Part shown: positions 1-8,310 of the stretch, one piece after another
Layout of the letters: every line of letters begins with the position of its first letter
How positions within the stretch are numbered: the stretch's first letter is position 1
NCBI RefSeq assembly: GCF_019219825.1
Contig: NZ_JAHUXH010000002.1
Coordinates: 1-64,000, forward strand
DNA: 64,000 nucleotides
Reading direction: 5' to 3'
Source: Streptomyces sp. TRM70350
GTDB taxonomy: Bacteria > Actinomycetota > Actinomycetes > Streptomycetales > Streptomycetaceae
Position numbers and translations under genes: made by a program
Notes under the pieces: generated by a model
Databases searched by the model: none
Told to the model about the DNA's origin: nothing
The model's input: only the letters and a program-made list of their open reading frames with translations

Positions 1-26
1 ACGGCCTAGGGCACGTGAGAGGCTGC

Positions 27-55
27 GGGGCCGACGGTTCGCGACCGTCGGCCCC
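27..55 (-). terminator. Terminator hairpin downstream of glnA2
   Basis: A perfect 12-bp stem (27-38 with 44-55) closes a 5-nt loop. It lies 38 nt beyond the glnA2 stop codon. There is no T tract, as is usual for Streptomyces terminators. Confidence 0.75.
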
Positions 56-92
56 AATGGCCGTATCAGCGGAAACCCGCCCTGACCTGCCC

Positions 93-1454
93 CTACAGCA
101 CCGGCAGATTCTTCCGCAGCTCGAACGCCGTCACCTCGGACCGGTACTCATACCACTCCTGCCGCTTGTTCCGCAGGAAGAAGTCGAACACATGCTCACC
201 CAGCGTCTCGGCGACCAGGTCGCTCCGCTCCATGAGCGACAGCGCCTCCCCCAGGTTCTGCGGCAACGGCTCGATCCCCATCGCCCGCCGCTCCGCGTCC
301 GACAGCGCCCAGACGTCGTCCTCGGCACCCGGCGGCAGCTCGTACCCCTCCTCGATGCCCTTCAGGCCCGCCGCCAGCAGCACGGCGTAGGCGAGGTAAG
401 GATTCGCACCGGAGTCCAGCGACCGCACCTCGACCCGCGCGGAGCCCGTCTTGCCCGGCTTGTACATCGGGACGCGGACCAGGGCCGAGCGGTTGTTGTG
501 GCCCCAGCAGATGTACGACGGGGCCTCGCCGCCCGCACCGGCCGTGCGCTCGGAGCCGCCCCAGATGCGCTTGTAGGAGTTCACCCACTGGTTGGTGACC
601 GCCGAGATCTCCCCCGCGTGCCGCAGCAGGCCCGCGATGAAGGAGCGGCCGACCTTGGACAGCTGGTACTCGGCGCCGGACTCGTAGAACGCGTTCCGGT
701 CGCCCTCGAACAGTGACAGGTGCGTGTGCATGCCCGAGCCGGGGTGCTCGGAGAACGGCTTCGGCATGAACGTCGCCTGCAGGTTCTGCTCCAGCGCCAC
801 CTGCTTCATGACCAGGCGGAAGGTCATGACGTTGTCCGCCGTCGACAGCGCGTCGGCGTAGCGCAGGTCGATCTCCTGCTGGCCGGGGGCGCCCTCGTGG
901 TGGGAGAACTCGACCGAGATGCCCATCGACTCCAGCATGGTGATCGCCTGGCGGCGGAAGTCCATGCCGACGTTGGTCGGGGTGTGGTCGAAGTAGCCGG
1001 AGTTGTCGGCGGGGGTGGGCACCGTGCCGTCGACCGGCTTGTCCTTCAGCAGGAAGAACTCGATCTCGGGGTGGGTGTAGAAGGTGAAGCCCAGGTCGGA
1101 GGCGCGGGCGAGGGCGCGCTTGAGGACGTAGCGCGGGTCGGCGAAGGAGGGGGAGCCGTCCGGCATGAGGATGTCGCAGAACATCCGGGCCGTGCCGGGC
1201 GTCTCCGCGCGCCACGGCAGGACCTGGAAGGTGGACGGGTCCGGCTTGGCGATCATGTCGGACTCGTAGACCCGGGCGAAGCCCTCGATCGCGGAGCCGT
1301 CGAAGCCGATGCCCTCGTCGAAGGCCTGCTCCAGTTCGGCCGGAGCCACGGCCACGGACTTCAGGAAGCCCAGCACGTCCGTGAACCACAGGCGTACGAA
1401 CCGGATGTCGCGCTCCTCCAAGGTCCGGAGCACGAACTCCTGCTGCTTGTCCAT
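93..1454 (-). CDS. glnA2: Glutamine synthetase-like protein, GlnA2 type (probable gamma-glutamylpolyamine synthetase)
   Basis: This 453-residue protein has the class I glutamine synthetase fold: an N-terminal beta-grasp domain (FDGSAIEGF), then the catalytic domain with the metal and glutamate-site stretches EIEFFLL, GMHTHLSLF, NNRSALVR and NPYLAYAVLLAAG. It ends in FELRKNLPVL. The Tyr that GlnE adenylylates in GlnA (Tyr397) aligns with Trp382 here, so GlnE should not control it. By position and sequence it matches S. coelicolor GlnA2, which published work (recalled) describes as a gamma-glutamylpolyamine synthetase in polyamine catabolism rather than ammonia assimilation. The ATG at 1454 is chosen because GGGGA lies 8 nt upstream; an in-frame ATG at 1469 has a poor ribosome site. 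It is divergent from the DUF3105 gene. The family is certain, the substrate inferred. Confidence 0.9.
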   Translation of the reverse strand: MDKQQEFVLRTLEERDIRFVRLWFTDVLGFLKSVAVAPAELEQAFDEGIGFDGSAIEGFARVYESDMIAKPDPSTFQVLPWRAETPGTARMFCDILMPDGSPSFADPRYVLKRALARASDLGFTFYTHPEIEFFLLKDKPVDGTVPTPADNSGYFDHTPTNVGMDFRRQAITMLESMGISVEFSHHEGAPGQQEIDLRYADALSTADNVMTFRLVMKQVALEQNLQATFMPKPFSEHPGSGMHTHLSLFEGDRNAFYESGAEYQLSKVGRSFIAGLLRHAGEISAVTNQWVNSYKRIWGGSERTAGAGGEAPSYICWGHNNRSALVRVPMYKPGKTGSARVEVRSLDSGANPYLAYAVLLAAGLKGIEEGYELPPGAEDDVWALSDAERRAMGIEPLPQNLGEALSLMERSDLVAETLGEHVFDFFLRNKRQEWYEYRSEVTAFELRKNLPVL

Positions 1455-1750
1455 CTTCCGATTCCCCATCCTTGCTGGTCAGGCCGCCTGTCTCCCGCAC
1501 ACGGGACGGTCGGGCTCCTGAGCATCCCACCACAACACCATTTCATGCGCGTTGCGCACCTTGATCGCCCGGCCGACCCCGGCCTGAACGCCTCACGTAC
1601 GGCAGGTGTACGGCTCCTGAGCCCATCTTGCCTGCTCGGACCGACATCCGTAATGCCCGGCCATTTCTGCGCCTCCCCTACGAGATCGTTGGCCTTGCCC
1701 ACTACGATCAGCGCACCGTCCGTCCTCCGCTTCCCAGAAGGGCCGGCCCC

Positions 1751-2416
1751 ATGGGTTCCGCCAAGAACACGAGCAGTGCGGCGCGCAAGGCGCGCATAGA
1801 GGAGATGCGGCGCGCGGAGCGTGCCCGCGAGCGTCGCAACCGGATCCTCACCATCGCGGCCAGCGTGGTGGTCGTCGCCGGTCTCGTCGTCGGTGGTGTG
1901 GTGCTGCTCCAGTCGCAGTCCGGGGACTCCGACACCGCCGCCGGTGACTCCAAGAGCACCGGCAAGTTCGTCACCGGCGCGGACGGTGTGAAGACGTGGC
2001 AGGGCAAGCTGACCCAGAACCACGTCACCACGGACGTGAAGTACCCGATGGAGCCACCGGTGGGCGGCGACCACAACCAGGTGTGGATGAACTGCAACGG
2101 TGATGTCTACGCCAAGGAGATACCGAAGGTGAACGCCGTGCACTCGCTGGAGCACGGCGCGGTCTGGGTGACGTACACGAGCAAGGCCGACCAGGCCGAC
2201 GTGGACGCGCTGGCGGAGAAGGTGAAGAAGACGCCGTACACGTTGATGAGTCCGGTCGAGGACCAGCAGGACCCGATCATGCTGTCGGCGTGGGGCCACC
2301 AGCGCACGGTGACCGGCGCGGACGACCCGAACGTGGACAAGTTCTTCGAGACGTACGTCCAGGGCAAGCAGACCCCCGAGCCGGGCGCGGCCTGCACGGG
2401 CGGGCTGGCGCAGTGA
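1751..2416 (+). CDS. DUF3105 membrane-anchored protein
   Basis: This 221-residue protein has a basic, charged N-terminus, one membrane segment at about residues 30-50 (rich in V, G and L) and an extracytoplasmic DUF3105 domain. The domain shows the hallmark GGDHN, Trp, Cys and NG..Y residues and LEHGAVWVTY. The domain's biochemical role is unknown. AAGGG lies 8 nt before the ATG at 1751, which supports that start over the longer frame opening at 1628. The next gene (DUF305) starts 36 nt downstream, so the two probably form a transcription unit; pairing of these two families is common in actinobacteria (recalled). Confidence 0.85.
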   Translation: MGSAKNTSSAARKARIEEMRRAERARERRNRILTIAASVVVVAGLVVGGVVLLQSQSGDSDTAAGDSKSTGKFVTGADGVKTWQGKLTQNHVTTDVKYPMEPPVGGDHNQVWMNCNGDVYAKEIPKVNAVHSLEHGAVWVTYTSKADQADVDALAEKVKKTPYTLMSPVEDQQDPIMLSAWGHQRTVTGADDPNVDKFFETYVQGKQTPEPGAACTGGLAQ

Positions 2417-2424
2417 CGGCAGCG

Positions 2425-2455
2425 GTGAGGCGGGACCAGTGAGGCGAGACCAGTG
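2425..2455 (+). repeat. 14-nt tandem repeat carrying a start codon
   Basis: Two copies of a 14-nt unit (2425-2438 and 2439-2452, one mismatch) are followed by the first 8 nt of a third copy. Each unit begins with GTG, and the third GTG (2453) is the only one in frame with the DUF305 gene. Confidence 0.7.
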
Positions 2456-3082
2456 AGGCACGCGCAGGCCGGATGGATCGCCGGGGCCGCGGCGGCGCTG
2501 CTCGTCGCGGTCGGCGGGATCACGTACGCGGTCGCCGAGGACGGCGGCTCGGACGCCGGGGTGCCCGCGGCCGACTCCGCGGACGCCGGGTTCGCCCGCG
2601 ACATGGCGGTGCACCACCAGCAGGCCGTGGAGATGTCGTACATCGTGCGCGACCGCACCGACGACGAGGAGATACGGCGGCTCGCGTACGACATCGCGCA
2701 GACGCAGGCCAACCAGCGCGGCATGCTGCTGGGCTGGCTGGATCTGTGGGGGCTGCCGAAGGTGTCGTCCAAGCCGCCGATGAGCTGGATGGGGATGGGC
2801 GGCATGGCCTCCGGCGAGGACGGCGCGCTGATGCCGGGGATGGCGACCGACACCGAGATGGACCGGCTCGGCAGGCTCGACGGCAGGCAGGCCGAGGTCT
2901 TCTTCCTCCAGCTCATGACGGACCATCACAAGGGCGGCGTCCACATGGCCGAGGGCTGTGTGGACAGGTGCTCGGTGGAGGTGGAGAAGCGGCTCGCGCG
3001 GGGGATGGTCGAGGGGCAGGAGTCGGAGATCCGGCTGATGGCGGACATGCTGAAGGAGCGGGGCGCGCAGGCCCGGGAGTAG
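2453..3082 (+). CDS. DUF305 family secreted or membrane-anchored protein
   Basis: This 209-residue protein has an N-terminal hydrophobic segment (about residues 7-27) that acts as a signal or anchor. The DUF305 four-helix domain follows, with its two His/Met-rich signatures: FARDMAVHHQQAVEM near residue 45 and MTDHHKGGVHMAE near residue 155. Some family members bind copper (the cyanobacterial CopM type), but a metal role here is only inferred from the His/Met motifs. The stretch between the motifs is Met/Gly rich. The GTG at 2453 is the only reasonable start and no strong ribosome site precedes it, so translation may depend on the DUF3105 gene upstream. Confidence 0.8.
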   Translation: MRHAQAGWIAGAAAALLVAVGGITYAVAEDGGSDAGVPAADSADAGFARDMAVHHQQAVEMSYIVRDRTDDEEIRRLAYDIAQTQANQRGMLLGWLDLWGLPKVSSKPPMSWMGMGGMASGEDGALMPGMATDTEMDRLGRLDGRQAEVFFLQLMTDHHKGGVHMAEGCVDRCSVEVEKRLARGMVEGQESEIRLMADMLKERGAQARE

Positions 3083-3102
3083 TACGGCGCCGGGTGGGCG
3101 GC

Positions 3103-3149
3103 GTGGCGTGGGCTGGTGCGGCGTGGGGTGGCCCACACCACGCCACCCC
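3103..3149 (+). terminator. Possible terminator region after the DUF305 gene
   Basis: Two mutually exclusive stems can form: a 9-bp stem at 3103-3111/3138-3146 and an 8-bp stem at 3125-3132/3142-3149. Either could end the DUF3105-DUF305 transcript before nadE. Both are modest. Confidence 0.35.
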
Positions 3150-3170
3150 CCATCGCGTCGGTCTGACGAT

Positions 3171-3183
3171 TACACTGGGCCCG
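3171..3183 (+). promoter_or_regulatory. Possible -10 element of a leaderless nadE transcript
   Basis: TACACT at 3171-3176 ends 6 nt before the GTG start at 3183, and no Shine-Dalgarno sequence is present. This spacing fits transcription starting at the G of GTG. No clear -35 hexamer is seen. Confidence 0.45.
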
Positions 3184-4937
3184 TGCCTCAACTACGTCTC
3201 GCCCTGAACCAGATCGACTCGCGCGTCGGCGACCTCGCCGGGAACACCGAGACGATCCTCCGCTGGACCCGGCACTGCGCCGAGCGGGGAGCGCATCTCG
3301 TGGCGTTCCCGGAGATGGTGCTGACCGGGTATCCCGTCGAGGACCTGGCCCTGCGCTCCTCCTTCGTCGAGGCCTCCCGCGCCGCCCTGCGCTCGCTGGC
3401 GGCGCGGCTCGCCGAGGAGGGCTTCGGGGAGTTGCCCGTGATCGTCGGCTACCTCGACCGCAGCGAGACCGCGCAGCCGAGGTTCGGCCAGCCGGCCGGC
3501 GCCCCGCAGAACGCGGGCGCCGTGCTGTACGGCGGCGAGGTGGCGCTCACCTACGCCAAGCACCACCTGCCGAACTACGGCGTCTTCGACGAGTTCCGCT
3601 ACTTCGTGCCCGGCGACACCATGCCGGTCGTGCGGGTGCACGGCGTCGACGTGGCGCTGGCCATCTGCGAGGACCTCTGGCAGGACGGCGGCCGGGTGCC
3701 CGCGGCGCGTTCGGCGCGGGCCGGGCTGCTGCTGTCCATCAACGCCTCGCCGTACGAGCGCGACAAGGACGACACCCGGCTGGAACTGGTCCGCAAGCGC
3801 GCCCAGGAGGCCGGTTGCACCACCGCCTACCTCGCCATGATCGGTGGGCAGGACGAGCTGGTGTTCGACGGCGACTCGATCGTGGTCGACCGGGACGGGG
3901 ACGTCGTGGCGCGGGGCCCGCAGTTCGCGGAGGAGTGCCTGATCCTGGACCTCGACCTGCCGGCCGCCTCCCCCGACGCCCCCACCGGCGTGGTGGACGA
4001 CGGGCTGCGCATCGAGCGGCTGGTGCTGTCCGAGGAGCCGCTGCCCGCGTACGAACCCCAGCGGACGGGCGGGTACGCCGAGCGCCTCGACGACGACGAG
4101 GAGGTGTACTCGGCGCTGGTCACGGGCCTGCGGGCGTATGTGCGCAAGAACGGCTTCCAGTCGGTGCTCATCGGACTGTCCGGCGGTATCGACTCCTCCC
4201 TGGTGGCGGCGATCGCGTGTGACGCGGTGGGCGCGGAGCACGTGTACGGCGTGTCCATGCCGTCGAAGTACTCCTCCGAGCACTCCAAGGGCGACGCGGC
4301 CGAGCTGGCGCGGCGGACGGGGCTGAACTTCCGTACCGTCGCGATCGAGCCGATGTTCGACGCGTACATGGGGTCGCTGGGGCTCACCGGGCTGGCGGAG
4401 GAGAACCTCCAGTCCCGGCTGCGCGGCACGCTCCTGATGGCCGTCTCCAACCAGGAGGGCCACATCGTGCTGGCGCCCGGCAACAAGTCGGAGCTGGCAG
4501 TGGGCTACTCGACGCTGTACGGCGACTCGGTGGGCGCGTACGGGCCGATCAAGGACGTGTACAAGACGTCGATCTTCCGGCTGGCCAGGTGGCGCAACCG
4601 GGCGGCCGAGGAGCGGGGCGAGACGCCGCCGATCCCGGAGAACTCCATCAGCAAGCCGCCGAGCGCCGAGCTGCGGCCGGGGCAGGTCGACACGGACTCC
4701 CTGCCGGACTATCCCGTCCTGGACGCGATCCTGGAGCGGTATGTGGACCGGGACGAGGGGGCCGACGCCATCGTGGCGGCCGGGTTCGACCGGGAGCTGG
4801 TGACGAGGACGCTGCGGATGGTGGACACGGCCGAATACAAGCGGCGGCAGTATCCGCCCGGGACGAAGATCTCGCCGAAGGGGTTCGGGAAGGACCGGCG
4901 GCTGCCGATCACCAATGGGTGGCGCGAGACGGCGTAG
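3183..4937 (+). CDS. nadE: Glutamine-dependent NAD+ synthase
   Basis: This 584-residue two-domain enzyme makes the last step of NAD+ synthesis, converting deamido-NAD+ to NAD+ with glutamine as nitrogen donor. Residues 1 to about 270 form a nitrilase-type glutaminase with the catalytic triad visible as Glu44 (FPEMVLTG), Lys126 (YAKHHLP) and Cys162 (AICEDLW). The C-terminal half is an ATP-pyrophosphatase synthetase with the P-loop LSGGIDSS (Ser333 to Ser338) and APGNKSELAVGYSTLYGD. The length is normal for the two-domain bacterial form. The GTG at 3183 gives MPQLRLALNQ, the family's usual N-terminus. Its transcript may be leaderless. Confidence 0.95.
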   Translation: MPQLRLALNQIDSRVGDLAGNTETILRWTRHCAERGAHLVAFPEMVLTGYPVEDLALRSSFVEASRAALRSLAARLAEEGFGELPVIVGYLDRSETAQPRFGQPAGAPQNAGAVLYGGEVALTYAKHHLPNYGVFDEFRYFVPGDTMPVVRVHGVDVALAICEDLWQDGGRVPAARSARAGLLLSINASPYERDKDDTRLELVRKRAQEAGCTTAYLAMIGGQDELVFDGDSIVVDRDGDVVARGPQFAEECLILDLDLPAASPDAPTGVVDDGLRIERLVLSEEPLPAYEPQRTGGYAERLDDDEEVYSALVTGLRAYVRKNGFQSVLIGLSGGIDSSLVAAIACDAVGAEHVYGVSMPSKYSSEHSKGDAAELARRTGLNFRTVAIEPMFDAYMGSLGLTGLAEENLQSRLRGTLLMAVSNQEGHIVLAPGNKSELAVGYSTLYGDSVGAYGPIKDVYKTSIFRLARWRNRAAEERGETPPIPENSISKPPSAELRPGQVDTDSLPDYPVLDAILERYVDRDEGADAIVAAGFDRELVTRTLRMVDTAEYKRRQYPPGTKISPKGFGKDRRLPITNGWRETA

Positions 4938-4981
4938 CGCCGGGGTGGGGCGCGGTGCGTGGCCGGGTGCGGGTGCGTGGG

Positions 4982-5015
4982 GGCCGGTCGCGCAGTTCCC
5001 CGCGCCCCTGGGGCG
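4982..5015. repeat. Streptomyces intergenic repeat, copy 1
   Basis: This GC-rich element has the core TCGCGCAGTTCCCCGCGCCC followed by a CCCC/GGGG mini-hairpin. A near-identical copy is at 5111-5145 and an inverted, shorter copy at 38216-38242. I recognise this as an abundant intergenic sequence of Streptomyces genomes. Confidence 0.7.
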
Positions 5016-5110
5016 TTGCCCGGCCGGTGTTGCCTGCTACCGCCCCGTGGACGCGTCGCGCCGTCCCGTCGTGGGGCACGGGGTCCTGCCGCGGTCGCAC
5101 CGTGTGCGGA

Positions 5111-5145
5111 GGCCGGTCGCGCAGTTCCCCGCGCCCCTTGGGGCG
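5111..5145. repeat. Streptomyces intergenic repeat, copy 2
   Basis: It matches copy 1 (4982-5015) almost base for base and abuts the stop codon of the MFS gene (5148). Its GCCCC-TT-GGGGC tip may help end transcription from both sides, because nadE and the MFS gene converge here. Confidence 0.7.
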
Positions 5146-5147
5146 TT

Positions 5148-6362
5148 TCAGCCCCGTACCGGTTCCGACTCCGTTGGCATGCCGGACGCCACCAGGCGTT
5201 CCCTCCTCGTGACAGTGCCCCGGCGGTCCACCCCGTACGCCGCCCCCGCCACCGCGATGCCCAGCACCGCCAGCGCCGCGCCCGCCGTCGCCGGGGACGT
5301 CGTGCCGAAGCCCGCGGCGAGGGCGAGGCCGCCGATCCAGGCGCCGCCGGCGTTGGCCAGGTTGAAGGCGGCCTGGTTGGCGGAGGACGCCAGGGACGGC
5401 GCCGCCGACGCCTTCTCCATGACCATCAGCTGCAGCGGCGAGCCGGTGACGAAGGCCGCCGTGCCGAGCAGGGCCACGCCCAGCGCGGCGCTCCACTGGG
5501 CCGACATGAGCACCGGGAACAGCGCGAGGACCGCCACCAGCGACGCCAGGCCGCCGAAGAGGGTGCCCCGCATCGCGTGGTCGGCCAGCCGGCCGCCCAG
5601 CAGGTTGCCGATCGTCGCACCGACGCCGAACAGCGCCAGCAACAGCGTCACGCTGGTCTCGGCGTACCCGGCGGAGTCGGTGAGCATCGGCGTGATGTAG
5701 CTGTACGCGGCGAAGAGCGCGCCGAAGCCCGCGACCGTCGTGCCCAGCGCCAGCCACACCGGCAGCGGCCTGAGTGCGGCCAGCTCGCCGCGCAGCCCGC
5801 TCGCGGAGGCGTGCGTGTGGTCGTGCGGGAGCAGCACCGCCAGCGACGCGATCGCCGCCACGCCGATCGCGCTGACGCCGAGGAAGGTCGACCGCCAGCC
5901 GAGGTGCTGGCCCATGAGGGTGGCGACGGGGACGCCCGCGATGTTGGCGACCGTCAGGCCGAGGAACATCAGCGAGACGGAGCGGGCCTTGCGCTCGGGC
6001 GCGACCATGGTGGTCGCGACGACGGCGCCGACGCCGAAGAAGGCGCCGTGCGGCAGACCGCTGAGGAAACGGGCGGCCAGCAGCCAGTGGTGGTCGGGGG
6101 CGAACGCCGACAGGGCGTTGCCCACGACGAACAGGACCATCAGGCCGATGAGGACGGTCCGCCGGGACATCCGCGCGGTGACCGCGGCCAGCAGCGGGGC
6201 GCCGATGACGACGCCCAGCGCGTACGCGGAGACCAGATGGCCGGCGGTGGGGATCGAGATGTGCAGGTCGTCCGCGACATCGGGCAGGAGCCCCATCATC
6301 ACGAACTCGGTCGTACCGATGCCGAAGGCGCCCACGGCGAGGGCGAGCAGGGCCAGGGGCAT
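5148..6362 (-). CDS. MFS efflux transporter, DHA1/AraJ-like
   Basis: This 404-residue protein has twelve predicted membrane helices and the features of the arabinose-efflux-like DHA1 family: FGIGTTEFVMMGLLP at residue 13, LVSAYALGVVIGAPLLAA in helix 2, the loop TARMSRRTVL and LSGLPHGAFFGVGAVVA. Proteins of this type export sugars, nucleosides or drugs; the substrate cannot be read from sequence. It is transcribed towards nadE, and two copies of a Streptomyces intergenic repeat lie between the two stop codons. GAAAGG sits 6 nt before the ATG. A 7-bp inverted repeat surrounds a likely -10 box upstream. Confidence 0.85.
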   Translation of the reverse strand: MPLALLALAVGAFGIGTTEFVMMGLLPDVADDLHISIPTAGHLVSAYALGVVIGAPLLAAVTARMSRRTVLIGLMVLFVVGNALSAFAPDHHWLLAARFLSGLPHGAFFGVGAVVATTMVAPERKARSVSLMFLGLTVANIAGVPVATLMGQHLGWRSTFLGVSAIGVAAIASLAVLLPHDHTHASASGLRGELAALRPLPVWLALGTTVAGFGALFAAYSYITPMLTDSAGYAETSVTLLLALFGVGATIGNLLGGRLADHAMRGTLFGGLASLVAVLALFPVLMSAQWSAALGVALLGTAAFVTGSPLQLMVMEKASAAPSLASSANQAAFNLANAGGAWIGGLALAAGFGTTSPATAGAALAVLGIAVAGAAYGVDRRGTVTRRERLVASGMPTESEPVRG

Positions 6363-6382
6363 GAAGGGCCTTTCAGAGGGAA

Positions 6383-6413
6383 GTTCCGTCCATCATATGT
6401 TCAAGTACGGAAC
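6383..6413 (-). promoter_or_regulatory. Promoter with flanking inverted repeat upstream of the MFS gene
   Basis: GTTCCGT (6383-6389) and ACGGAAC (6407-6413) are perfect 7-bp inverted arms with centres 24 bp apart. Between them, on the minus strand, TATGAT (6397-6392) is a good -10 box. This layout fits a repressor site over the promoter. No adjacent regulator gene is obvious. Confidence 0.45.
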
Positions 6414-6443
6414 AAAGTCTCGCGGGCCCGGTATTCCAGCGGG

Positions 6444-7496
6444 TCAAGACCCGGTTGCGAGGTCCACCCGCGCCGCCACCGGCAGATGATCGCTTCCGGT
6501 CTGCGGCAGCGTCCACGAACTCACCGGCTCGACGCCCTTGACCATGATCTGGTCGATCCGGGCCATCGGGAACGACGCCGGCCAGCTGAAGCCGAAGCCG
6601 CTGCCCGCCGCTCCCTGCGTGGAGCGCATCTGAGCGGTCACGGCGTTGAGGGCGCGGTCGTTCATGGTGCCGTTGAGGTCGCCGAGCAGGATCACCCGGT
6701 CCAGCGCCTCGTCGGCGATGGCCTCGCCGAGCGCGTCGGCGCTGGTGTCGCGCTGCCGGGCGGTGAACCCGGCCTCCAGCTTGACCCGCACGGACGGCAG
6801 ATGGGCGACGTAGACGGCGAGCTGCCCGCCGGGCGCGGACACCGTGGCCCGCATGGCGCGGGTCCAGCCGAGCTTGATGTCGACGGGCCGGACGTCACTG
6901 AGCGGGTACTTGCTCCACACCCCGACCGTGCCCTGCACCGAGTGGTACCGGTACGTCGACGCCAGCGCCGCCTCGTACGTCGGTACGGCCGCCGCCTGCA
7001 GCTCCTCCAGCGCCACCACGTCCGCGCCGGACGCGGCGACGTCGCGGGCGGTGCCGGAGGGGTCGGCGTTGTCGGCGTTGACGTTGTGCGTGGCGACGGT
7101 GAGGTCACCGCCGGTACCGGCGGCCTTGTCGGTGAGCAGGCCGCCGAAGAGGTTGAGCCAGACGATCGCCGGGAGCAGCACCGCGATCAGCGCGGTGGCG
7201 GACCTGCGGACCAGGGCCAGCAGAAGCAGCAGCGGGACCAACAGGCCGAGCCAGGGCAGGAACGTCTCGGTGAGGCTGCCGAGGTTGCCCACGCTGTTGG
7301 GGATGTAGGCGTGGGCGCCCAGCACAACGGTGAGCAGCACCGCGAGCACGGCCACGATCAGGCCGCGCCGCCAGATGCGGGGGTCGCCGCGCCAGCCGTC
7401 GGTCACACGGGCCGCCACGCGCCGAAGCCGAGATCCGCGGCGCTCGGGTTCCGAGCCGCCACCCGCCGTCTCCGTCACGTACGCCTGCTGCGCCAT
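6444..7496 (-). CDS. Membrane-anchored endonuclease/exonuclease/phosphatase family protein
   Basis: This 350-residue protein starts with a charged cytoplasmic tail. Three hydrophobic segments lie at roughly residues 45-120, and an extracytoplasmic catalytic domain follows from about residue 130. That domain carries the family's metal and catalytic motifs in order: ATHNVNADN, VVALEEL, HLPSVR, LLGDLNGT and the terminal GSDHLPV. The architecture matches the secreted vancomycin-resistance VanJ-like and phosphodiesterase-like EEP proteins of streptomycetes. Substrate could be a phosphoester in the envelope or extracellular nucleic acid; this is not resolved. It sits 81 nt upstream of the MFS gene on the same strand, so co-transcription is possible. 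Confidence 0.8.
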   Translation of the reverse strand: MAQQAYVTETAGGGSEPERRGSRLRRVAARVTDGWRGDPRIWRRGLIVAVLAVLLTVVLGAHAYIPNSVGNLGSLTETFLPWLGLLVPLLLLLALVRRSATALIAVLLPAIVWLNLFGGLLTDKAAGTGGDLTVATHNVNADNADPSGTARDVAASGADVVALEELQAAAVPTYEAALASTYRYHSVQGTVGVWSKYPLSDVRPVDIKLGWTRAMRATVSAPGGQLAVYVAHLPSVRVKLEAGFTARQRDTSADALGEAIADEALDRVILLGDLNGTMNDRALNAVTAQMRSTQGAAGSGFGFSWPASFPMARIDQIMVKGVEPVSSWTLPQTGSDHLPVAARVDLATGS

Positions 7497-7680
7497 ACCG
7501 TCGCCTCGCTACCTGCCGTGCACACCGTCGTCCCCCGCGCCTAAGACCCTAGGGGATGTTCGGCCCCGATCCTGCCGTCACATGACGGCCGTACGGGCAC
7601 TTAGGACGAACAAGTCGGCGCCCGGAGTTCCGGTTTCGCGGACCGGGAGTGACCTCTGTGACGAAACGCGCACATTCGGG

Positions 7681-8310
7681 TTACGCGTTGGGTGAACTGA
7701 CGGGGCGTAGTCCTTCGAGCAGGGTGTCGACGACCTGTTCCGCGAGGCCTTCGGGGAGTTCGGCGTCGGGGTGCAGCAGCGAGCGGGTGAGCAGGGGGCC
7801 GACGACGATGTCGTTGACGAGTTCGAGGTCGATGTCCGTGCGGAGTTCGCCGCGTTGCTGTCCACGGCGGAGGACTTCCAGGCCGATGCGGCGGCGGGGG
7901 GCGATGACGGCGTCGTGGTAGGCGGCCCAGATGCGGGGGCTGGCCTTCATCTGGGCGTGCACGTTGTGCAGGATCACCGAGGTGCGGCTCGCGAGGCCGC
8001 GGCGGCGCAGCGCTTCGAGGAGGACGACGAGGTCGTCGCGCATGGACGTGCCGGGGAGTTCGGGGTCGGGGGGTTCGGCGGAGCGGACGACGTCGACGAA
8101 GAGTTCCTCCTTGCCGCGCCAGCGGCGGTAGATGGTGGCCTTGCCGACGCCGGCGGTGCGGGCGATGCGCTCGATGGAGAGTTCGGCGAGGGGGACGCCC
8201 TCCTCCAGGAGCTGCATCGTGCCTTCGATGATGGCGCGTTCCACGGCCTCGCTGCGGGGGCGGCCGCGGGCGGGGCCCTCTTGCCGGGGGTGGCTTTCGG
8301 CGAGGCTCAC
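7681..8310 (-). CDS. TetR family regulator of the EmrB-type pump
   Basis: This 209-residue protein has an N-terminal TetR helix-turn-helix at about residues 20-65, with [19 protein letters not shown] followed by [10 protein letters not shown]. The C-terminal ligand-binding half shows the TetR_C/TetR_C33 flavour ([35 protein letters not shown]). The GTG start at 8310 overlaps the pump stop codon as GTGA, with AGGGA 9 nt upstream, so it is translated with the pump as one operon. The simplest reading is local feedback: the protein binds the palindrome at 9954-9982 and a drug or metabolite releases it. Confidence 0.9.
   Translation of the reverse strand: MSLAESHPRQEGPARGRPRSEAVERAIIEGTMQLLEEGVPLAELSIERIARTAGVGKATIYRRWRGKEELFVDVVRSAEPPDPELPGTSMRDDLVVLLEALRRRGLASRTSVILHNVHAQMKASPRIWAAYHDAVIAPRRRIGLEVLRRGQQRGELRTDIDLELVNDIVVGPLLTRSLLHPDAELPEGLAEQVVDTLLEGLRPVSSPNA

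Noticed and set aside
15..1800. Long plus-strand frames opposite glnA2
   Set aside because: They are antisense shadows of a strongly conserved enzyme gene, caused by third-position GC bias; they have no ribosome sites or domain likeness.
4909..7544. Very long plus-strand and minus-strand frames across the MFS and EEP genes (for example 4959-7544)
   Set aside because: The translations are Arg/Gly/Ala-rich with no domain, and the conserved transporter and phosphatase genes occupy the other strand.
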